Assembly: GCA_021202465.1 (NCBI GenBank)
Contig: JAJQCZ010000056.1
Span: forward strand, 17,551 to 81,550
Source: Lachnospiraceae bacterium
GTDB taxonomy: Bacteria > Bacillota > Clostridia > Lachnospirales > Lachnospiraceae
Direction: 5' to 3'
Length of the DNA stretch: 64,000 nt
Shown: positions 58,252-64,000 of the stretch, piece by piece
How positions within the stretch are numbered: the stretch's first letter is position 1
Layout of the letters: the number at the start of each line of letters is the position of its first letter
Program-made: the position numbers and the translations under genes
Notes under the pieces: generated by a model
Seen by the model: the letters and a program-made list of their open reading frames with translations, nothing else
What the model was told of the DNA's origin: nothing
The model's database searches: none

Positions 58252-59715
58252 TCACGTTCTGTGCCAGTCCCGCAGCGCCGGATAAAGCGCGCGGAATTTC
58301 TGATATTTCTCCTCATACCGGGCTGTCAGCACCCAGTCGGGCTCCTCTGTCTCAGCAACGCGCACCAGCCGTGCCGCCGCTTCCTCCACAGACGGATAGA
58401 CACCGCAGCCCACCGCCGCGAGAATGGCCGCGCCGTAGCCGGGTCCCTCTTCGCTCTCGACGCGTTCCAGCCGCAGATTCAGGACATTCGCCAGAATCTT
58501 CCGCCACAGAGGACTCCGGGCGCCGCCGCCGCAGATCCGGGAGCCTGCCGGGCAGATCCCCAGGCTCCGGGCGATCTCCAGGGAATCACGCAGCCCGAAG
58601 GCCACTCCCTCCAGCACCGCCTGGGTCATATCGGCCCGGGACGTGCCCATACTGAGCCCTGTGAAGGCGCCCCGCACGTCGGGATCGTTGTGAGGGGAGC
58701 GTTCCCCCATGAGATAGGGCAGATAGAACACCTCATTTTCTCCCAGTGTTCCGATCCGCTCCTGCTCCGCACCGTACTCAGCGGTTCCAAGGATTTCCTC
58801 CATCCACCATTTGTTGCAGGAGGCCGCGCTGAGCATACAGCCCATCAGGTGGTAGTGCCCGTCTGCATGGGCAAATGCGTGCAGCGCGTTATGATCGTCC
58901 GCGCGGAAGGTCCGGCTGGGAACAAACAATGTTCCGGACGTTCCCAGCGAAAGATTGCAGGGACCGTCTCCCACCGCACCGGTTCCCACCGCTGCCGCCG
59001 CATTGTCCCCGGCTCCGGCCACCACCTTTACTTCCGGGGAAAGTCCTGTGGCCTCCGCGATCTCAGGCCGCAGCGTCCCCACGACCTCCCAGCTCTCATA
59101 GAGCGCCGGGAGCTGTGCCTCCGAGACACCGCAGATTTCCATCATCTCCGGAGACCACCGCTTATGCTCCACATCGAGAAGCAGCATCCCGGAGGCATCT
59201 GAATAGTCGGTACAGAAAGCGCCGGAAAGGCAGAAGGTCAGATAGTCCTTCGGCAGAAGAATCCGGCAGATCCGGGCAAAATTCTCCGGTTCGTTCTCCC
59301 GCATCCACAGCAGCTTCGGCGCCGTAAAACCGGCAAAGGCGATATTCCCCGTAAAACGTGAGAGCGTCTCTCTGCCAACAGTCTCATTGAGGTACGCGGT
59401 CTGTGTCCCGGTACGTCCGTCATTCCAGAGAATGGCCGGGCGGATGACCCGGTCCTCCGCATCCAGCGCCACCAGGCCGTGCATCTGACCGCCGCAGCCA
59501 ATTCCCCTCACCTGAGAACGGTCACAGTCTGCCACCAACTCGCGGATGCCGTCCACGCTCTGCGCGACCCAGTCCGCCGGTTCCTGCTCGGACCAGCCCG
59601 GGCGGGGCAGGGACAGCGGATATGCGCGGTTGACGATCCGGCACACTTTCCCTGTCTCATCCATCAGCAGCAGCTTCACGGCCGAGGTGCCCAGATCCAC
59701 TCCGATAAAATACAT
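58252..59715 (-). CDS. xylB: xylulokinase (FGGY family)
   Basis: 487 residues. FGGY kinases have two actin-like domains: the first with DLGTSAVKLLLMDETGKV near 7-24 and GWSEQEPADWV, the second with the nucleotide-binding GAGDNAAAAVGTGAV near 242 and RICGGGARSPLWRKI. Among FGGY kinases the pattern is closest to xylulokinase; other pentulose substrates cannot be excluded. ATG 59715 lies 5 bp after the isomerase stop. The pair is likely to convert an aldopentose to a ketopentose 5-phosphate. Confidence 0.9.
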   Translation of the reverse strand: MYFIGVDLGTSAVKLLLMDETGKVCRIVNRAYPLSLPRPGWSEQEPADWVAQSVDGIRELVADCDRSQVRGIGCGGQMHGLVALDAEDRVIRPAILWNDGRTGTQTAYLNETVGRETLSRFTGNIAFAGFTAPKLLWMRENEPENFARICRILLPKDYLTFCLSGAFCTDYSDASGMLLLDVEHKRWSPEMMEICGVSEAQLPALYESWEVVGTLRPEIAEATGLSPEVKVVAGAGDNAAAAVGTGAVGDGPCNLSLGTSGTLFVPSRTFRADDHNALHAFAHADGHYHLMGCMLSAASCNKWWMEEILGTAEYGAEQERIGTLGENEVFYLPYLMGERSPHNDPDVRGAFTGLSMGTSRADMTQAVLEGVAFGLRDSLEIARSLGICPAGSRICGGGARSPLWRKILANVLNLRLERVESEEGPGYGAAILAAVGCGVYPSVEEAAARLVRVAETEEPDWVLTARYEEKYQKFRALYPALRDWHRT

Positions 59716-59720
59716 GCGTC

Positions 59721-61205
59721 TCACCCCCAGGGATTTTCCGTCGGATAACGATCACCGGCCGCATGATTGTAGCCGATCTCCTCCGGCGCCACGCCGATAT
59801 ACTTGAAGACCTCAAACAGAGCTTTCCCGTAGTGACCGAAGGCCACGGCCCCATGATGGGGGAAATTCTTCTCAATCAGCACATGGCGGTAAAAGCGCCC
59901 CATCTCCGGGATGGCGAACACGCCGATGGAACCGAAGGAATGGGGGGACACCGGCAGAATCTCTCCCTGCGCCACATAAGCGCGCAGTTTGCAGTCCGCC
60001 GTGCTCTGCAGCCGGAAGAAGGTGATATCACCGGGAACAAGATTGCCCTCCAGCGTTCCCTGCGTCACCTCCTCCGGCAGATTGCGCGCCATGATCCGCT
60101 GGAAGCGCATCTCGCCGCAGGAAAGCTTGCCAATCGCCGTGTTTCCGCAGTGAAAGCCCATAAAGGTATCCGTCTGACGGTAAGGGAAGCGGCCGGAAAT
60201 GGATTCCCGGTACATATCGGCGGGCACCGAATTGTTGATATCCAGCAGCGTCACCGTATCCTGGCTGACCACCGTCCCGATAAATTCGCTGAGCGCTCCA
60301 TAGATATCCACCTCACAGGAGACCGGAATGCCCTGCGCCGCCAGACGCCCGTTCACATAGCAGGGGACAAAGCCGAACTGGGTCTGAAAGGCCGGCCAGC
60401 ATTTCCCGGCGATCGTCACGTATTTCCGATAACCCCGGTGCTCCTCCACCCAGTCCTTCAGCGTCAGCTCGTACTGGGCCAGTTTGGGCAGGATCTCCGG
60501 CTTCTTATTCCCGGCGCCCAGCTCCGCGGCCATCTCCTGCGCCAGCGCCGGAATCCGCGCATCCCCGTCATGATGATGGAAGGCCTCGAAGAGATCCAGC
60601 TCCGAATTCTCCTCGATCTCCACCCCCAGATCATAGAGCGGCTGGATGGGCGCGTTGCAGGCCAGGAAATTCAGCGGACGGGGGCCGAAGCTGATGATCT
60701 TCAGGTCGCGCAGACCGATCACGGCCCGGGCAATGGGCTCGAATTCGTGAAGCATCTCCGCGCAGGCCGCAGCATCTCCGATCGGATATTCGGGGATGTA
60801 GGCGCCGACCTTCCGCAGACGCAGGTTGTAGCTGGCATTCAGCATGCCGCAGTAGGCATCGCCCCGCCCGTCGATCAGGCTCTCCTGCGTCTCCTCCGCG
60901 GCCGCGAAGAACATCTTCGGTCCGTCAAAATGCTTTGCCAGCAGCGTCTCGGCAATCTCCGGCCCGAAGTTCCCCAGGTAAACGGCCAGCGCATTGCAGC
61001 CGGCCGCACGCACGTCCTCCAGGGCCTGCACCATGTGAATCTCACTCTCCACGATGCAGATGGGACACTCATACAGCGTCCCCTCGCCGTACTTCTCCGT
61101 ATAGGCCTGCACCAGAGCCTTCCGCCGGTTCACCGACAGGCTCTCCGGGAAGCAGTCCCGGCTCACCGCTACCAGTCCGATCTTAATCTCAGGCATGTTG
61201 TTCAT
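59721..61205 (-). CDS. L-fucose/L-arabinose isomerase family protein (candidate type II xylose isomerase)
   Basis: 494 residues. The fold is that of FucI/AraA isomerases: N-terminal KIGLVAVSRDCFPESLSVNR, a C-terminal metal-site region with NSVPADMYRESIS, TFMGFHCGNTAIGKLSCGEM, and HGAVAFGHYGKALFEVFKYI. It is not orthologous to classical XylA. As I recall, a FucI-like protein next to xylulokinase in Clostridium acetobutylicum was assigned as a non-orthologous xylose isomerase, and this arrangement is the same. AAGGAG precedes the ATG. Substrate assignment (xylose versus fucose or arabinose) is inference from the xylB neighbour. Confidence 0.8.
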   Translation of the reverse strand: MNNMPEIKIGLVAVSRDCFPESLSVNRRKALVQAYTEKYGEGTLYECPICIVESEIHMVQALEDVRAAGCNALAVYLGNFGPEIAETLLAKHFDGPKMFFAAAEETQESLIDGRGDAYCGMLNASYNLRLRKVGAYIPEYPIGDAAACAEMLHEFEPIARAVIGLRDLKIISFGPRPLNFLACNAPIQPLYDLGVEIEENSELDLFEAFHHHDGDARIPALAQEMAAELGAGNKKPEILPKLAQYELTLKDWVEEHRGYRKYVTIAGKCWPAFQTQFGFVPCYVNGRLAAQGIPVSCEVDIYGALSEFIGTVVSQDTVTLLDINNSVPADMYRESISGRFPYRQTDTFMGFHCGNTAIGKLSCGEMRFQRIMARNLPEEVTQGTLEGNLVPGDITFFRLQSTADCKLRAYVAQGEILPVSPHSFGSIGVFAIPEMGRFYRHVLIEKNFPHHGAVAFGHYGKALFEVFKYIGVAPEEIGYNHAAGDRYPTENPWG

Positions 61206-61225
61206 TCCGTTTCTTCTCCTTTCCT

Positions 61226-62281
61226 TTATCTTGCGAAAGCTGACTGAATCAGCTTCTCCACCAGTTCTTCTCCGGGAATCCCCCTCTCCTCCCAGAGCAT
61301 CGGATACATACTGATTGAAGTAAATCCGGGCAGCGTGTTAATCTCGTTGAACACCACGCGGTTCGTCCCGTTCTCCAGGAAGAAATCCACGCGGGACAGG
61401 CCCCGCCCATCCACGGCCCGGAAGATTGCCTCCGCAGCCCGGCGAATCTCCTCTGTTTTCCCTGCGGGAAGCCCGGGGGAGAGCACCGTCCGCGAGTCAG
61501 CATTGTTATATTTGGCGTCGTAATCATAAAACTCGGCAGCCGCCAGTATCTCACCGATACCGGAGGCTCTGACTCCGTCCGCGTCCTGAAGCACTGCACA
61601 CTCGAGCTCCCGCCCGACAATCGTCTCCTCAACCAGGATCCGTCCATCCTCCGCCGCGGCCACCGCCAGCGCCCGCGCCAGCTCTTCACGGTTCCGCGCC
61701 TTGGAGACGCCGCGCGAGGAACCGGCGTTGGAAGGCTTCACGAACACCGGATAAGACAATCCTTCCTCGATCCGGGCGATGACTGCCTCCACATCGGAAA
61801 GCTCCTGCCTCAGCACCGGCACATACTGCGCCTGGGTAATCCCCAGCGGATCAACGAGCCTCTTCGTCGTGAGCTTATCCATGGAGACCGCCGAGGAGAG
61901 AACACCGCAGCCCACATAGGGAATCCCGGCCAGCTCCAGGATTCCCTGAATCGTGCCGTCCTCTCCATAGAGTCCGTGAAGCACCGGGAACACCACGTCG
62001 GCCTTCCGCAGCGTGACCTGCCCCCCGTCCAGAAGCAGCACGCCGCCCATGGTGGCATCCGGAGAGAGAATCGCACTCACTGAACTTTCCCGCCAGCTGC
62101 CGGAGGCGATGCTCTCCTCATTCTCCACATACAGCCAGCGTCCCTCCTTCGTAATACCGATGAGAAGCAAGTCATACCGGCTGCGATCGATCTTTGCGAT
62201 CACCGTACGCACAGAGACGCAGGACACCTCATGTTCGGAGGACTGCCCTCCGAACAGAACAACCACTGTTTTCTTTTCCAT
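61226..62281 (-). CDS. ddl: D-alanine--D-alanine ligase
   Basis: 351 residues. ATP-grasp enzyme that makes D-Ala-D-Ala for peptidoglycan. Features: VVLFGGQSSEHEVSCVSVRT at the N terminus, VFPVLHGLYGEDGTIQG, KPSNAGSSRGVSKA near 190, and the C-terminal INTLPGFTSISMYPMLWEE. ATG 62281 is favoured because the promoter at 62364-62392 would start transcription close to the longer in-frame GTG/ATG starts, and because family members start with VVVLFGG. It is 20 bp upstream of the isomerase gene, so it heads the series. Confidence 0.94.
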   Translation of the reverse strand: MEKKTVVVLFGGQSSEHEVSCVSVRTVIAKIDRSRYDLLLIGITKEGRWLYVENEESIASGSWRESSVSAILSPDATMGGVLLLDGGQVTLRKADVVFPVLHGLYGEDGTIQGILELAGIPYVGCGVLSSAVSMDKLTTKRLVDPLGITQAQYVPVLRQELSDVEAVIARIEEGLSYPVFVKPSNAGSSRGVSKARNREELARALAVAAAEDGRILVEETIVGRELECAVLQDADGVRASGIGEILAAAEFYDYDAKYNNADSRTVLSPGLPAGKTEEIRRAAEAIFRAVDGRGLSRVDFFLENGTNRVVFNEINTLPGFTSISMYPMLWEERGIPGEELVEKLIQSAFAR

Positions 62282-62363
62282 ATTATACACTATCCTCATA
62301 TTTCCCGGCGGCTCCCCGAAAGCCAGCCGCCTTTTCTGTTCAAATGAAAACCCTTGTGTCATA

Positions 62364-62392
62364 GTTTACTTCACCTCTGTGAATAATTCAAC
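62364..62392 (-). promoter_or_regulatory. promoter of the ddl-isomerase-xylB-murI series
   Basis: On the minus strand TTGAAT (62387-62392), 17-bp spacer, TAAACT (62364-62369). No sugar-responsive palindrome or catabolite-response element is evident beside it. Confidence 0.6.
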
Positions 62393-62508
62393 CAATTCGG
62401 GAAAATACTTCATCAAAGTCTGTTTCAGGCTTATGATTCGCCTGTCGCTTCACCGCGCCGAATATCACGCATCCGCAGCGCAAACGAAATACAGAAAGTG
62501 AGCAAAAT

Positions 62509-63165
62509 ATGTGCAGAAATCAGTCACTAAAAAGAGAGCCTCTCCCGAAGCTCTCCATACATCATTCATCCATGCGCCGCCTGCGCGTCTGCCTGCTGGC
62601 ACTGCTCTCCGCCTGCCTGGTTCTTCTCTTCTGCGCCGATACCTGGCTGCAGGACGCCCGGGTCGCCCCTCTCGCCAAGCAGGTGCTCCGCCTGCATATC
62701 CTGGCTGACAGCGACAGTGAAGCAGATCAGGCCAACAAACTGCTGGTCCGGGACGCCGTCCTGGCCCTCTTCGCGGAAAACCTGCCGGCCGACGCCGACC
62801 GGGAAACAGCGGAAGCCTGGGCCGTACAGCATGTCTCTCTGATCTGTGAAACCGCCGAAGCCGTTCTGCGCGCACAAGATTGCGAAGATTCTGTTTCTCT
62901 GACCGTCTCCGACAGCTATTTCCCCACCCGCATCTACGGCGGTCTGGTCTTCCCCTGCGGCACCTACCGCGCTCTGCGGATTGTCATCGGCAGCGGCCGC
63001 GGCCACAACTGGTGGTGCGTTCTGTCGCCGGGTTTGTGCCTGGATACCTGCAGTACGATGATTTACGAACAGGATTCCTCCGCCTCCGGGCCGGATGAAG
63101 ATCCCGATATCCGGTATCGCTCCTGGATCGTGGATTTCTTCACGGAACTGATGCAAAGCTTCTGA
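62509..63165 (+). CDS. spoIIR: stage II sporulation protein R
   Basis: 218 residues. SpoIIR is made in the forespore under sigma-F, is exported, and triggers processing of pro-sigma-E by SpoIIGA in the mother cell. An N-terminal membrane/signal segment (about 24-43) is followed by the family marks VLRLHILADSDSEADQANKL and GSGRGHNWWCVLSPGLC. The start is uncertain: ATG 62509 has a weak GTGAG site, and ATG 62572 is an alternative. It is divergent from ddl. I could not confirm a sigma-F promoter by eye. It shows that the host forms endospores or descends from a spore former. Confidence 0.93.
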   Translation: MCRNQSLKREPLPKLSIHHSSMRRLRVCLLALLSACLVLLFCADTWLQDARVAPLAKQVLRLHILADSDSEADQANKLLVRDAVLALFAENLPADADRETAEAWAVQHVSLICETAEAVLRAQDCEDSVSLTVSDSYFPTRIYGGLVFPCGTYRALRIVIGSGRGHNWWCVLSPGLCLDTCSTMIYEQDSSASGPDEDPDIRYRSWIVDFFTELMQSF

Positions 63166-63168
63166 GCC

Positions 63169-63690
63169 TCAGCAGGTCTGCGGCTCCGGATACTCCACGC
63201 CGAAGGTCTCCACTGTCATCGACCGGATAATCTCCGGCTCGAGGGGCCGATCGGAATAATCCGTGGCCGTCGTGGCAATCCGGTTCACTACGTCCATGCC
63301 CTCTGTCACCGCTCCGAAGGCGGCATACTGGCCGTCCAGATGGGGGGATGTCTTGTGCATGATGAAGAACTGGGAACCCGCCGAATTGGGCGACATGGCG
63401 CGCGCCATAGAAAGAACGCCGGGCGTATGCTTCAGCTGGTTCACAAAGCCGTTGCGGGCGAATTCCCCGCGAATGCAGTAGCCGGGACCTCCCATGCCGG
63501 TGCCGTCCGGGCATCCGCCCTGGATCATGAAGCCCGCGATGACCCGGTGAAAGATCAGGCCGTCATAGAAGCCCTGGCGCACCAGGCTGATGAAATTATT
63601 GACAGTGTTCGGTGCGATCTCCGGATAGAGCTCGGCCTTCATGGCCTCGCCGCTCTCCATCGTGATCGTGACGATCGGATTCTGTGCCAT
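63169..63690 (-). CDS. cyclophilin-type peptidyl-prolyl cis-trans isomerase
   Basis: 173 residues. The cyclophilin core is visible in FHRVIAGFMIQGG (about 49-61), SMARAMSPNSAGSQFFI and LDGQYAAFGAVTEGMDVV. No signal peptide, so it acts in the cytoplasm as a folding helper. ATG 63690 has AGGAG upstream and the family start QNPIVTITMESG. It is convergent with spoIIR, separated by 3 bp, with its own promoter. Confidence 0.95.
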   Translation of the reverse strand: MAQNPIVTITMESGEAMKAELYPEIAPNTVNNFISLVRQGFYDGLIFHRVIAGFMIQGGCPDGTGMGGPGYCIRGEFARNGFVNQLKHTPGVLSMARAMSPNSAGSQFFIMHKTSPHLDGQYAAFGAVTEGMDVVNRIATTATDYSDRPLEPEIIRSMTVETFGVEYPEPQTC

Positions 63691-63726
63691 AACGATAATC
63701 TCCTGTTTAAAGTATTTTTCGTTCAT

Positions 63727-63755
63727 ATAGTAAGCCATTTCCCGGTGGCTGTCAA
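63727..63755 (-). promoter_or_regulatory. promoter of the cyclophilin gene
   Basis: On the minus strand TTGACA (63750-63755), 17-bp spacer, TACTAT (63727-63732). Confidence 0.75.
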
Positions 63756-63759
63756 GGCG

Positions 63760-64000
63760 CGGCCGGTTCAGAGATTTTCAGTTTTGTATCCCCCAAAAAG
63801 AATTGTTCCGGGCAAAAGAAAACTCCCCGCAACGCAAAAAATATGATACAATGTTCGGGATATTGCACCTGTGCTCATATTTTCGGCGCCTGCCGCCGAA
63901 AAGTCCCTGCGCTCAGGATACGCGAATTCTATTACACACTGAGGAGAAACCCGTCTTTGGTAGTTAACACCATGTCCGCCCTTTTCCTAAATCAGTAAAA
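63760..64000 (+). other. window-edge intergenic region, probable start of a next unit
   Basis: About 240 bp with a TATGATACAAT box near 63842-63853 on the plus strand and an inverted CGGCG/CGCCG-type stretch near 63885-63900. A GAGGAG site near 63942 is followed after 10 nt by TTG and thirteen codons (reading MVVNTMSALFLNQ if TTG starts) before TAA. I cannot assign a gene. Confidence 0.35.

Overview
The window looks like the chromosome of a spore-forming clostridial Firmicute, most likely of the Lachnospiraceae type. This rests on a zinc-type S14, a T-box ahead of thrS, a spoIIR gene, an S10-spc-alpha ribosomal cluster that runs on through ecfA1-ecfA2-ecfT-truA-rplM-rpsI, and an RpoB N terminus of the kind I know from Lachnospiraceae. 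The family-level call is inference from remembered sequences. Core genes are G+C rich. The first 3.9 kb is clearly more A+T rich, which suggests it was acquired.

Region by region: (1) 1-3900 holds a degraded mobile-element segment: an ABC ATPase running off the left edge, its membrane partner, an ECF sigma factor, and a truncated XRE regulator joined tail-to-tail to a truncated replication-initiator gene. Terminators and small repeats follow, up to the 3' end of rpsI. (2) 3945-25179 is the ribosomal super-cluster on the minus strand, with rpoA, secY, adk, map and infA. The cobalamin/vitamin-type ECF transporter core, truA and rplM-rpsI lie downstream of it. A plus-strand degV sits between rplQ and ecfA1. 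(3) 25600-28600 holds a DUF1294 protein, an rRNA-type methyltransferase, a Fur-family regulator with an operator-like palindrome, a zinc-binding lipoprotein, and tRNA-Ala(GGC). (4) 28700-36600 is asnS followed by the protein quality-control set engB-lon-clpX-clpP-tig. (5) 36900-46700 holds a DUF1540 protein, T-box-controlled thrS, a flavoprotein, a YoaK-type membrane protein, an AraC regulator, a divergent EamA exporter/LysR pair, and a two-component system whose sensor is broken. (6) 46900-55500 is rpoB-rpoC, both with acidic C-terminal tails, and a small membrane protein. (7) 55500-63700 starts with two long hairpins that share one 23-nt core in opposite orientation. Then come galM, a DUF1934 protein, murI, xylulokinase, a FucI-type isomerase and ddl in a close minus-strand series, then spoIIR and a cyclophilin.

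Most of the window serves translation, transcription and proteostasis. The parts most worth a second look are the twin hairpins at 55505-55772, the pentose pair placed between ddl and murI, the truncated sensor beside LysR, the element remnant abutting rpsI, and the Fur/zinc-lipoprotein pair without a transporter. No new defence or mobile system could be shown with confidence.
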